DNA of 64,000 nucleotides from Caldithrix sp964598255 (lineage in GTDB: Bacteria > Calditrichota > Calditrichia > Calditrichales > Calditrichaceae): contig CAZRBA010000086.1 of assembly GCA_964598255.1 (NCBI GenBank), positions 32,609-96,608 of the forward strand. The letters are read 5' to 3'. This document shows positions 18,558-27,474 of the stretch, piece by piece. The notes below the pieces were generated by a model, which worked only from the letters and a program-made list of their open reading frames with translations, was not told the origin of the DNA and made no database searches. The position numbers and the translations under genes are program-made. Each line of letters starts with the position of its first letter. Position 1 is the stretch's first letter.

Positions 18558-19577
18558 ATGATTCATATTTTACTTATCGCAAATTCCGCCGTAGATCGCG
18601 GGCTCTTGCAAAGCACATTAAAACGTAAATCCCATTTTCAGATTGCCAGAGCGGTTAGCAGCGATTTACAGGAATTACAGGCACTGGACAGCAAAATTAA
18701 GCCCGACGTTATATTAATGATACAACAAGCTGGGTATCCTTGCAATCAGCAAGCTTTGGAATTATTGCGCAACAAATACAGGGTACCCGTTATCGTTAGT
18801 ATCTGCGAACAGACATCATTGCCCCATTTACCGGATGTTTTTGTTTTCCCTAAAATAGATTTACGTCCAATGAGTGACGAATTTAATTTTTGGGTTAACG
18901 AACTCTCGGCTCTAATTTTAAAATTGAGCCGCAGCAAACACGATTCTGCCGTTTCCACGGCTCAGGCATCGAGTAGAACCGTTGTCCAAAATGCTTCTTC
19001 CGCGGATAAATCGAAACACAGAATCGACATAATCGTAATTGGTGCCTCCACAGGCGGACCGCAAACGTTAAATACTTTTTTGCCTTTATTACCTTCCGAT
19101 TTACGCGTACCGGTGGTCATCGTGCAACACATGCCGGTAAATTTTTTGCCCGTGTTAACCGGATGGTTACAGAACGATTGCCCCCTTCCCATCCAAATTG
19201 CGGAAAAAGGCGAGGCCCCAAAACCGGGGCGGGTATACTTTGCTCCTGATAATTTTCATTTGGTAATCGACAAAAATAAAAAATTCGATTTAATCGATAC
19301 TCCGCCCGTACACAATGTAAAACCGGCGGTTTCTTATCTATTTAAATCCGTAGCCGAAATATATCAAGAGCGGGCATTGGGCATATTATTTACCGGCATG
19401 GGAAAGGACGGGGCAAAAGAGCTGGCCTTAATTAAGGAGAAAGGAGGCGTAACCATGGCGCAAGATCAGGAATCATGTATCATTTTCGGAATGCCTAAGG
19501 AGGCCATTCGTTTAAACGGAGCAATGTTTGTTTTACCGCCTGAAAAAATTGCCAAAAAACTCAGAGAATTTATTTAA
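18558..19577 (+). CDS. cheB: Protein-glutamate methylesterase CheB with pseudo-receiver
   Basis: 339 residues from the ATG at 18558; an upstream TTG at 18516 is less likely. The C-terminal esterase keeps the full triad: Ser164 in GASTGG, His191 in QHMP and Asp284 in GMGKDGA. The N-terminal 120 residues follow the receiver fold but lack the acidic pair (Asn9-Ser10) and have Ile55 where the phosphorylated Asp should be; only the Lys in FPKIDL remains. The usual phosphorylation switch is therefore probably absent. The esterase may be constitutive or regulated by protein contact. Confidence 0.92.
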   Translation: MIHILLIANSAVDRGLLQSTLKRKSHFQIARAVSSDLQELQALDSKIKPDVILMIQQAGYPCNQQALELLRNKYRVPVIVSICEQTSLPHLPDVFVFPKIDLRPMSDEFNFWVNELSALILKLSRSKHDSAVSTAQASSRTVVQNASSADKSKHRIDIIVIGASTGGPQTLNTFLPLLPSDLRVPVVIVQHMPVNFLPVLTGWLQNDCPLPIQIAEKGEAPKPGRVYFAPDNFHLVIDKNKKFDLIDTPPVHNVKPAVSYLFKSVAEIYQERALGILFTGMGKDGAKELALIKEKGGVTMAQDQESCIIFGMPKEAIRLNGAMFVLPPEKIAKKLREFI

Positions 19578-19611
19578 TCTTGCATATAATTTTAATAAAA
19601 GGAGCCCATTA

Positions 19612-20385
19612 ATGAATTCTTCGTCCATAAAAATTTTAGCGGTTGAAGATTCCAAAACCCAAGCTCTGCATTTAAAACACGATTTGCAAAATTCCGGCTA
19701 TGAAGTAACCCTGGCATTTAACGGACAGCAGGCATTGGATATTTTGAAGGAAGAATGCTTTGATATTATCATCAGCGATGTAATTATGCCCGGGATGAGC
19801 GGTTTTGAACTTTGCCGCAAAATTAAAAGCGATCCCAAATTGCAGGATACGGCCATCATTTTGCTAACCGCTCTGCAAGAGCCGGAAGACATCGTAAAAG
19901 GCCTGGGATCGGGCGCCGATAATTTTATTATTAAACCCTATAATTTGGACATTTTACTAAACCGAATCGAATATATTCTGGCCAATCGTAAAATACGCGA
20001 ATCCAATGGCCCAGAGTTAAAATTCGAAGTTATGTTTGCCGGTAAACGCTATTCCATTGCTTCGCAACAAATGCAAATTATCGATTTGCTTTTGTCTACC
20101 TATGAAACCATTTTGTTCAAAAACAGAGAGCTGGAACGCATTAACAAAGAGCTTAAAGAAGCCCTGAACACCATTAATCAGCTTCAGGGCATGTTACCCA
20201 TCTGCTCGAACTGTCACAAAATTCGTGATGATGACGGTTATTGGCACCGCGTAGAAGAATATATCGAAAAACATTCGGATGTAACGTTTACACATAGTTT
20301 ATGCCCTGAGTGTTTAAACAAATTATATCCGGAATATGCGGCAAAAATGAGCGCTCGAAAGAAAAAAAGGAACAAAACAGCATAA
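19612..20385 (+). CDS. Receiver-domain response regulator with coiled coil and C-terminal Cys-pair module
   Basis: 257 residues from the ATG at 19612, which has a strong AAAGGAG. Receiver 1-120 has an intact pocket: Glu12-Asp13, Asp56 in IISDVIMPGMSG and the Lys in FIIKPYN. A helical segment (about 160-195) rich in Glu/Asn/Lys is a likely coiled coil. The tail has CSNCHKIRDDDGYWHRVEEY followed by LCPECL, two CxxC pairs that could hold zinc. This tail is a recurring module in response regulators, with no defined function known to me. It is the best candidate phosphate acceptor or output for the adjacent CheA. Confidence 0.85.
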   Translation: MNSSSIKILAVEDSKTQALHLKHDLQNSGYEVTLAFNGQQALDILKEECFDIIISDVIMPGMSGFELCRKIKSDPKLQDTAIILLTALQEPEDIVKGLGSGADNFIIKPYNLDILLNRIEYILANRKIRESNGPELKFEVMFAGKRYSIASQQMQIIDLLLSTYETILFKNRELERINKELKEALNTINQLQGMLPICSNCHKIRDDDGYWHRVEEYIEKHSDVTFTHSLCPECLNKLYPEYAAKMSARKKKRNKTA

Positions 20386-20388
20386 GTT

Positions 20389-22557
20389 ATGGAAGCAAAA
20401 ATACTGGTAGTAGAAGACAGCGCGGCCCAACGATTTTTATTAAGCAAAATTTTGGAAGAAAACGGCTTTGAGGTACACCATTGTGAAAACGGCCAAAAAG
20501 CGCTGGAAGCATTGAATCAATTTACGCCCGATGTTATTATCAGCGATATTATGATGCCCGAGATGGACGGTCCTACTTTATGCCGAACTTTAAAAGAACA
20601 CCATCGCTGGCAAACCATCCCCATTATTTTGATGACAAGCTTAACCGAACCCTCTGAAATCTTCAAAATCATCGAAAGTAAGGCGGACTATTTGTTTTTA
20701 AAAGAATTCGATGCCCAAGCCTTTATTTCCTTTGTAGAAGATACGCTCCATGCTCAGGACAATAGTGCATCGTCTTCGAAGGATACCTCGGTTTTTGTTT
20801 CCTTTTTAAAACGCATTTATCCGATTACGGCCGGTAAAGAACAAATGGCCCGTTTACTCATATCGACTTACCGCAGTGCTTTACAGGCTTACGATCGTTA
20901 TTACCGGTTAAAGCATGAAATCAAAGAAATTCAAAATTCTTACAAGAAGCAAATTAAAGAAAAAGACGAACATCATCGTTACCGTTACACACAGATCATC
21001 TCGTTAAGCGAAGAAATTCGTACTCCGTTAAACAACCTGTTCCAACTTTTGGAATTACTACAAAAAGCACAATACATGCAAGAACATGATATTTACGTGC
21101 ATCTGGCCACACTGAACACCCAGCACATTGCCCGAGCGTTGAGTGATTTGCAAACCCTTGCCCATTTTAAAAATTCATTTGAGGAAGTTCCGGCACAGCT
21201 TATTGATTTCAACTTACGCGAATGCATTGAAGATGCTCTTTCGCCTTTTGGTGTACAGTCTGGCAAAAAGCAAATCGAATTAATCTTTCATTTGCCAACG
21301 GATATTCCTGAATTCATAAAAAGCGAGCCCAATTATTTGCGTCATGTCCTTTTTATTTTACTTGATAATGCTTACCGGGTTACCGAAAAAGGCACCGTTC
21401 GCTTAACGGTAAAAAAAACAGGCGATCGGAAAGCAACCACCTTACTCGAATTTTCTGTTGCGGATAGCGGTCCTGGGTTAGAGGCCCGTAAAGAAAAGGA
21501 ACTTAATCAACTTTTTCGCCAAATTGACCAACTTCCGTTAAAAGTTCTGGACAAACTGCGTCAGGCCAATCCCGGGCTTTTCGTGGCCGTTCGTTTGATC
21601 CGTTCGTTAAAGGGCCAACTTACTTTTAAAAACAGTAAAAGCGGGGCCACGTTTTCATTTGTTTTGCCCGTAGAAAAAGCCAAACCTCCCAAAGAAATTA
21701 TTCGCCTTGGACAAAGCACGTCATTGAAAGGAATTCCCATTTTGGTATTAGCCGAAGAATGGTTAAACGGAATTGTATTGGAAGAACTGCTCAAATCATG
21801 GGGAGCGGAAGTAAAGGTTAGCAACGAGGCGGATAAGATTATTGAAATGTTATTGCAAGCGCATCGCAGCAACCATGCTTACCGTTTATTTATTTTGGAC
21901 AGCAGTATCCGAAACGTTTCGGCATTTGAGTTAATGAATCGTATACAAAAACAGCAGGAGCTAAAATCGCTAAAAAAGATTCTGTTAACCAGTTTTGGGC
22001 AACGCGGCGATGCCTTACGATGCATTCATCACGGTGTATCGGCTTTTCTTTTAAAACCCATTAAGGCAAAAGAGTTTTACCAGACCATACAAACGGTTTT
22101 GCAGGTAGAGCTTACGGAAAATATTTTGATTACCCGTCACACACTTAAAGAAAGCGCTCGGCCTTTGCGTGTTTTGGTGGCCGAAGACAATCGGGTTAAC
22201 CAAAAACTAATGATGGCCGTTTTGGGCAAAGAAGGATATGAGATTGATTTGGCAACCAATGGTCAGGAAGCAGTAGAACTTTTTAAGCAAAAACCCTTTG
22301 ATTTAATTCTAATGGACTTACAAATGCCTGTTATGGACGGTTTTCAAGCAACTCGGGAAATCCGCGAACTGGAACAAGGCAGCAAAAATCATGTGCTTAT
22401 TTTTGCCCTTACCGCTTCGGAAGATCCGAGGGAAATTGAAGGAGCCCACAGTGCGGGTGTTGATGAAATTTTACGCAAACCGTTAAACTTACCGGCATTA
22501 AAGGATATCTTAAAAAAATATCTGGAAGACGCCGATAAAGTTGCGGTTGAATTTTAA
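20389..22557 (+). CDS. Multi-receiver hybrid protein with degenerate histidine-kinase core
   Basis: 722 residues in the order REC - HisKA-like - HATPase-like - REC - REC. REC1 is intact (Asp53 in IISDIMMPEMDG). The dimerisation motif reads SLSEEIRTPLNN: Glu208 (GAA at 21010) replaces the phospho-accepting His. The ATPase keeps an Asn box (LLDNAYRV) and G1 (VADSGPGL) but has GLFVAV in place of the G2 motif. REC2 has Asp in LFILDSS; REC3 is canonical (VLVAEDNRVNQ, MDLQMPVMDG). It is probably a scaffold or phosphate sink, not an autokinase. It starts 3 bases after the previous gene, so the two are coupled. Confidence 0.88.
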   Translation: MEAKILVVEDSAAQRFLLSKILEENGFEVHHCENGQKALEALNQFTPDVIISDIMMPEMDGPTLCRTLKEHHRWQTIPIILMTSLTEPSEIFKIIESKADYLFLKEFDAQAFISFVEDTLHAQDNSASSSKDTSVFVSFLKRIYPITAGKEQMARLLISTYRSALQAYDRYYRLKHEIKEIQNSYKKQIKEKDEHHRYRYTQIISLSEEIRTPLNNLFQLLELLQKAQYMQEHDIYVHLATLNTQHIARALSDLQTLAHFKNSFEEVPAQLIDFNLRECIEDALSPFGVQSGKKQIELIFHLPTDIPEFIKSEPNYLRHVLFILLDNAYRVTEKGTVRLTVKKTGDRKATTLLEFSVADSGPGLEARKEKELNQLFRQIDQLPLKVLDKLRQANPGLFVAVRLIRSLKGQLTFKNSKSGATFSFVLPVEKAKPPKEIIRLGQSTSLKGIPILVLAEEWLNGIVLEELLKSWGAEVKVSNEADKIIEMLLQAHRSNHAYRLFILDSSIRNVSAFELMNRIQKQQELKSLKKILLTSFGQRGDALRCIHHGVSAFLLKPIKAKEFYQTIQTVLQVELTENILITRHTLKESARPLRVLVAEDNRVNQKLMMAVLGKEGYEIDLATNGQEAVELFKQKPFDLILMDLQMPVMDGFQATREIRELEQGSKNHVLIFALTASEDPREIEGAHSAGVDEILRKPLNLPALKDILKKYLEDADKVAVEF

Positions 22558-22645
22558 AAAGTGTCGGCATCCGCAAAAAAGGTATTTTAAAACCGTCTTC
22601 ATGGCATCCTCTTGCGCCTTATCCGTTCCAATATCATTTTTATAT

Positions 22646-22662
22646 TTGGCACGTATTTTGTA
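22646..22662 (+). promoter_or_regulatory. Sigma-54 (-24/-12) promoter upstream of the kinase/activator operon
   Basis: TTGGCACG-TATT-TTGTA has the GG (22648-22649) and GT (22660-22661, consensus GC) exactly 10 bases apart. Transcription would begin about 25 bases before the ATG at 22698. Because the operon encodes a sigma-54 activator, autoregulation is likely. Confidence 0.75.
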
Positions 22663-22697
22663 ATTTATTTTATGATGTGCAACTTTTTTGAGGAATT

Positions 22698-24707
22698 ATG
22701 ACCGAGCGTACGTTTCCGTTAAAAATTTGGGGCTTGCTGCTTTTTTTGTTGTTGGCATTACTTATTTTTCTGCCTGCATTTTTGGAATATCAGTCTACCA
22801 AAAAGGATCTTGTTCGTTTGTGGGGCGACCAAAGTCGTTTGGTTGCCGAAACGATTGTCCGCGGTAGCGAAAATATGCTGCGCTACGACGAAGAAGTTTT
22901 TGCAGAACGTCGAGGGCGATTAAAAGAAGACGGCCTGACGATTCGTCAACTGGACAGCATCTATTATCCGCAAAAACAAAAATTATTACAATTTGCCCGT
23001 AATCGCATCGGGGGACGTGTATTCTTTTTTGATTTACATGGCAATTTAACCTGGCCACGCACTATGGTTAGAACTCATACCGGAATGAGCCCCATGCGTC
23101 AGCATTTTTTAAACGCTATTCGATCTATGCCCGGCGATTCTGTTATTCAACTTTTTGATCCGGTTCATTCACCGGAGATGATTCCGCCTGGGATTTTAAT
23201 CCGACGTGCTAAAAAACGAGGTTTTATTTATGTTTTGTACCGGCCTTCCATTTCCACTAAAATGATGCCGTTTCATCGTTTGCATCGTTGGTTGATGCAA
23301 ATCAGCCGCTCCCCCAACATTCTTTATATTCAGTTGGAGCGCGGACAGCATGTTTTGGTACAAACCGGGGCATATAAGCTGCCGCCATTAACCGAGGCCC
23401 TATTGGGCACACTGCGAAAATCGGGTTGGGAAATCACCGAAATTCAAGGGAAGCCCATTTTTGACTACATCCAAAGGAATCCGGACGGTTTGATTATCCG
23501 TGTGGGAATTTCGGCTATTCCGCTCGAGCATTTGCAATCCGGTCTTATCCGCCGCTTGTTGGTTAATTCGTTTTTGCTTTTTTTGATAGGTTTTGTAGTC
23601 TTTCGATTTTTCATAAGCAAACAGAACCTTTCGTTTCTAAAAGAAAAACTGCATGAGGTGGAAACATCAACCGGAGCCATACTTAAAAATATCGGCGAGG
23701 GAATTATTACGGTTAACGATCGGGGGCAAATTGATCTAATAAATTCCTGGATGCAAAGTTTTTTCGGATTGCGAATTCGTCCTAAAGATCCTATTGAAAT
23801 TCTGCCGTTTGATGCGGCTGTTAAAGACCATATTATAAAATTCAAAGAATTTACGGATATTGCATTTCATTTTAACGGTCGTTTTCTTCTTTTATCCGGT
23901 CGGGTTATCAAATTTAATTCCGCGGATAAAATTAGCGAAGATAAGCGTTTGTTTTTAATTATCGTACGCGACTTTACCAGCCGGAAAGAGCTGGAAGAAA
24001 TACGAAGGAGGCGCAGCAAATTGGAGGCCATGGGGCAATTGGCCAGTCGGGTTGCACATGAAATCCGCAATCCTCTAAACGGAATTGCCATGTTAGCACA
24101 ACGTTTACAAAAGGAATTCCGGCCTTTGGAAAACGAAAGGGAATACCGGAAAATGACCGGCGCTATTCGCAAAGAAACCCAACGCATCAATAGTATTGTC
24201 CAATCGTTTTTGCTTTATGCCAAAACTCCGGAAATGCATTTTCAAACTGTTTCTGTAAACCGATTTTTACAGGATTTAAAGCCTATTTTACAGGCGATCG
24301 GTTCCGTTGAATTACATCTCGAGGCAAATGAAAATAGTCGTGTGCGGATAGATTATGATCAAATGAAACAAGTTTTAATTAATCTGATAAAAAATGCCGT
24401 GGAAGCTACCAATGGCAGGCAGCCAGTTTTTATTCGCACGGAAGCACATGCTGAGAACATAAAAATTATGGTAGAAGATCACGGACCGGGGATTGCCAAA
24501 GAACTTCAGGAGCGCATTTTCGATTTATATTTTACGACCAAGGATGATGGCGCGGGTTTGGGGCTGAGCATTGTGGAAAAAATTATTCAAAGTCACGGAG
24601 GCAATATTCGGGTGGAAAGTCCGTATGCAGTAGGCGGTAAACCTATTCGGGGCACCCGTTTTGTTATTGAATTACCCAAGGCTGAAATTCAGGAGGCCCA
24701 ATCATGA
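22698..24707 (+). CDS. Membrane sensor histidine kinase (ZraS/NtrB-like)
   Basis: 669 residues. TM1 is at about 8-27 and TM2 at about 293-312. Between them lies a 265-residue periplasmic sensor region without an obvious named fold. A PAS-like domain follows TM2 (GAILKNIGEGIITVNDRGQI). The kinase core has His454 in RVAHEIRNPLNG, the N box LINLIKNAVEA, G1 in VEDHGPGIAKE, and the F/G2 boxes DLYFTTKDDGAGLGLSIVE. Its gene overlaps the sigma-54 activator by 4 bases, so the two form a two-component pair. The sigma-54-type promoter at 22646 drives it. Confidence 0.93.
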   Translation: MTERTFPLKIWGLLLFLLLALLIFLPAFLEYQSTKKDLVRLWGDQSRLVAETIVRGSENMLRYDEEVFAERRGRLKEDGLTIRQLDSIYYPQKQKLLQFARNRIGGRVFFFDLHGNLTWPRTMVRTHTGMSPMRQHFLNAIRSMPGDSVIQLFDPVHSPEMIPPGILIRRAKKRGFIYVLYRPSISTKMMPFHRLHRWLMQISRSPNILYIQLERGQHVLVQTGAYKLPPLTEALLGTLRKSGWEITEIQGKPIFDYIQRNPDGLIIRVGISAIPLEHLQSGLIRRLLVNSFLLFLIGFVVFRFFISKQNLSFLKEKLHEVETSTGAILKNIGEGIITVNDRGQIDLINSWMQSFFGLRIRPKDPIEILPFDAAVKDHIIKFKEFTDIAFHFNGRFLLLSGRVIKFNSADKISEDKRLFLIIVRDFTSRKELEEIRRRRSKLEAMGQLASRVAHEIRNPLNGIAMLAQRLQKEFRPLENEREYRKMTGAIRKETQRINSIVQSFLLYAKTPEMHFQTVSVNRFLQDLKPILQAIGSVELHLEANENSRVRIDYDQMKQVLINLIKNAVEATNGRQPVFIRTEAHAENIKIMVEDHGPGIAKELQERIFDLYFTTKDDGAGLGLSIVEKIIQSHGGNIRVESPYAVGGKPIRGTRFVIELPKAEIQEAQS

Positions 24708-26074
24708 ATCCGTTTACCATTTTAGTAACCGATGATGAAAAAATTCAGCGCGAATCGTTGGCGGGATTTCTAAAAAATAAGGGATATCAAACATTAACGG
24801 CTTCCGATTTTGACACGGCATATCAGTTAATTAGAACCCGGGCGGTGGATGTGCTTTTGACCGATGTAAAAATGCGGGGAAAATCGGGCTATGATTTGCT
24901 TAAGGCGGTAAAAGAATTGAATCCTGAAATTACGGTTATTATTATGACGGCATATGGCAATGTGGAGGAAGCTGTTGCTGCGATGAAAAACGGTGCCTAC
25001 GATTATTTGACCAAGCCATTGGATTTGGATGAGGTGGAGCTGTTGATTCATCGTGCGGTACAGTTTAAACTTTTAAAAAGCGAAAACGAACAATTGCGAA
25101 AAACGCTGACCGAACGGCATCGGTTTACTAATATTATTACTAATAGCCCGCTTATGGAAGAGGTACTCAATATTGCGGCGAGGTCTGCCAGTAGCCGGAC
25201 ATCCGTGCTCATAGAAGGAGAAAGCGGTACGGGCAAAGAACTTATTGTGCGGGCTATTCATTTTGCCAGTCCGCGTAAAAACAAACCTTTGGTGGTGGTA
25301 AATTGTGCGGCCATCAGTGAAAATTTGATCGAAAGCGAATTATTTGGTCATGAAAAGGGTGCTTTTACGGGTGCGCTTCAGGCTCGGCGGGGACGGGTGG
25401 AAGAGGCGGACGGAGGTACACTTTTTTTGGATGAGGTGGGAGATGTTCCGCTTTCGGTACAGGTTAAGCTATTGCGTTTTTTGCAGTTCGGGGAATTTCA
25501 GCGGGTTGGCAGTAATGTAACACAAAAAGTTGACGTGCGACTAATTGCGGCAACCAATCGCAATTTGCGTGAGATGATTGCTCAAAACGCATTTCGTGAA
25601 GATTTTTATTATCGTTTGAATGTCATTAATATTGTAGTGCCGCCTTTGCGTAAACGTAAGGAGGATATTCCTTTACTTATCGATTTTTTTATTAAAAAAT
25701 TCGCCAAAGAAAATAATAAAGCGGTACGGGGAATTTCACGCGAGGCGCTGGATTTGCTGATGAAATACGATTATCCGGGTAATGTGCGCGAGCTGGAAAA
25801 CATGATGGAACGGGCGGTGGTTTTGGCTCGCTCGGAAATTATTGAAAAGGATGATTTGCCTTTGCAGTTTCGCGTTGGTAACGCAAGAAAAAATGACCAG
25901 CCTCCGCTGAACTATTACGAAGGTAACTTTCGGCAAAAAGTCGAGGCGTTCGAAAAGGATCTGATTCTCGAAGCATTGAACAAATCGGATTTTAATCAAA
26001 GTAAGGCCGCGCGTGAATTGGGCTTGAGCGAACGAAATTTGCGTTATAAAATGGGTAAATACGGGTTAAAATAA
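24704..26074 (+). CDS. Sigma-54-dependent response regulator (NtrC/ZraR family)
   Basis: 456 residues. The receiver has Asp10-Asp11 and phospho-Asp54 (LLTDVKM). The AAA+ domain has Walker A GESGTGKE, the sigma-54 contact motif GAFTGA, Walker B GGTLFLDEVGD and arginine-finger region FREDFYYRLNVI. The C-terminal Fis-type helix-turn-helix reads DFNQSKAARELGLSERNLRY. It activates sigma-54 RNA polymerase when phosphorylated by the upstream kinase. Candidate targets are the -24/-12 sites at 22646 and 27414. Confidence 0.96.
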   Translation: MNPFTILVTDDEKIQRESLAGFLKNKGYQTLTASDFDTAYQLIRTRAVDVLLTDVKMRGKSGYDLLKAVKELNPEITVIIMTAYGNVEEAVAAMKNGAYDYLTKPLDLDEVELLIHRAVQFKLLKSENEQLRKTLTERHRFTNIITNSPLMEEVLNIAARSASSRTSVLIEGESGTGKELIVRAIHFASPRKNKPLVVVNCAAISENLIESELFGHEKGAFTGALQARRGRVEEADGGTLFLDEVGDVPLSVQVKLLRFLQFGEFQRVGSNVTQKVDVRLIAATNRNLREMIAQNAFREDFYYRLNVINIVVPPLRKRKEDIPLLIDFFIKKFAKENNKAVRGISREALDLLMKYDYPGNVRELENMMERAVVLARSEIIEKDDLPLQFRVGNARKNDQPPLNYYEGNFRQKVEAFEKDLILEALNKSDFNQSKAARELGLSERNLRYKMGKYGLK

Positions 26075-26199
26075 ATTAAGGTATTTTTTTAACTTTTTTC
26101 ACCTTGCTTTTCCGCGGTTTTGTTTTATGGCTCCGCTTTTGTCTTCTTAAATAAAATTACTTAAATTTTTATGTTAACCTTTCGGGGGGAGTAGCAAAT

Positions 26200-27231
26200 A
26201 TGAAAAGCAATTCTCGAGTTTTTCTATTTACACGTTACGTTATTTGGGTGGGTCTAAGTGTCATTTTTTTGACTTTTTTTTCCTGTAAGTCTTCTACTAC
26301 CCAACCCGATGGAACAAACAGCTCCGTAACGAGCCACAATTTTAGCTGGCAAAAAATCCCTTTTGATCATTTAACCCCCAATATCATTTCGATTGTTAAT
26401 AAAGATGATATTTGGATTGCCGGTATAGGAAACGGCGATTTTTCGGTTTTGCATTGGGATGGGAAGACGCTAAACAAAGTGGTTATTTATGACTCGGTTT
26501 ATCAAAGTGTAAAAAAGTATTTTTCCGATTTCATTGCTTTCGGAAATGACGATTTGTACTTTGCCGACGGTGATGTCTTCTGTTCGGATGGCCATACTAT
26601 GCGGATAATGTACAAACGAAATGCAAACGAGAATGAATTTTTTCGGACGCTGTGGATGAAAGATCCAAGTGATATTTACGCTAGCGGCCAAAAAAGTATT
26701 ATCCATTTTGACGGGCAACACTGGTCCAAGATTCCCGTAGCGGGTAGTGATCCGGTGGTTGACATTTGGGGGGCTTATCCGGATAACGGTGGGCCGATTA
26801 AACTTATCGGTTTGATTGCTTCTCCAAATGGAATTGGAATTCGTCGTTTGATTACCATTAAAAACGGTACGGTTAAAGACACGTTAAATTGGCCGGATGA
26901 TGTTAATGCGCAACAATTATGGTTTGATAGTAAAAGCCCTATTTATGTGCGGGGTGATGTAGTGTGGCAGTATTTAAACTCCAAATGGCAAGAAGTTGAA
27001 CTGGAAGGAAAAGGGTTTAATGCGATGCATGGGTCGGCTTGGAATAATATTTTTGTGGTGGGCAGCCATGGATATGCCGCACATTTTAACGGTGCCAACT
27101 GGCACCGGTATCCGGAGCTTTACGATGAAAGCGGTGAATTTGAGGCTGTTTGCGTAAAGGGGAATGTGGTGGCTATGGCGGGACGTTTTGCACCCTCGGC
27201 GTATCTTGTTATTGGGCTTCAAGGCGAATAA
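26200..27231 (+). CDS. Lipoprotein with propeller-like repeats, unknown function
   Basis: 343 residues. The N-terminus is a lipoprotein signal (hydrophobic run ending FFSC, lipid Cys about 28), followed by a Ser/Thr-rich linker. The body has spaced beta motifs of the form D-I-W/Y-x-x-G and H-F-x-G-x-x-W: DDIWIAGIG, LHWDGK, SDIYASGQ, IHFDGQHW, NIFVVGSHG and AHFNGANW. This suggests a beta-propeller, but I do not recognise a named family. GGGGGGA precedes the ATG. It lies between the sigma-54 activator and the Spy-like gene. Confidence 0.7.
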   Translation: MKSNSRVFLFTRYVIWVGLSVIFLTFFSCKSSTTQPDGTNSSVTSHNFSWQKIPFDHLTPNIISIVNKDDIWIAGIGNGDFSVLHWDGKTLNKVVIYDSVYQSVKKYFSDFIAFGNDDLYFADGDVFCSDGHTMRIMYKRNANENEFFRTLWMKDPSDIYASGQKSIIHFDGQHWSKIPVAGSDPVVDIWGAYPDNGGPIKLIGLIASPNGIGIRRLITIKNGTVKDTLNWPDDVNAQQLWFDSKSPIYVRGDVVWQYLNSKWQEVELEGKGFNAMHGSAWNNIFVVGSHGYAAHFNGANWHRYPELYDESGEFEAVCVKGNVVAMAGRFAPSAYLVIGLQGE

Positions 27232-27236
27232 CCGAT

Positions 27237-27308
27237 AAAACTGACTGATCGCTATCAGTCAGTTTTCCGAGCATCCGGTGTCGGGGGACTGATGGCGATC
27301 AGTCCCCC
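27237..27308 (+). repeat. Paired-hairpin intergenic repeat, copy 1
   Basis: Two hairpins: 27237-27266 (core GACTGATCGCTATCAGTC, flanked by AAAA/TTTT) and 27283-27308 (core GACTGATGGCGATCAGTC, flanked by GGG/CCC). Each core is nearly self-complementary, and the second is the reverse complement of the first apart from one base. Matching elements occur at 34135 and 42235. This copy follows the stop codon of the propeller lipoprotein and may also terminate transcription. Confidence 0.8.
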
Positions 27309-27413
27309 GGGTTCATACCAATTTCTCGTCAATAATGCCGAATTTATTCGGCATTATTTTCGTTTTTCTTTTGATTATCTACCTTTATCTTCCGTTTTCC
27401 CGACTTATTTCTT

Positions 27414-27430
27414 TTGGCACAATAATTGAA
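27414..27430 (+). promoter_or_regulatory. Sigma-54-type promoter before the Spy/ZraP-like gene
   Basis: TTGGCAC-AATAA-TTGAA has the -24 GG at 27416-27417 and the -12 element (GA instead of GC) 10 bases later. It ends 44 bases before the ATG at 27475. The match is good at -24 and weaker at -12. Confidence 0.55.
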
Positions 27431-27474
27431 CTATTATGATCGAAATCACTAACAAACTTTAAGGAGGTCTAACC

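Noticed and set aside
26129..26142. Sigma-54-like GG-N10-GT before the propeller lipoprotein
   Set aside because: Only the GG/GT spacing fits; the -24 element reads TGGCTCC and the -12 is weak.
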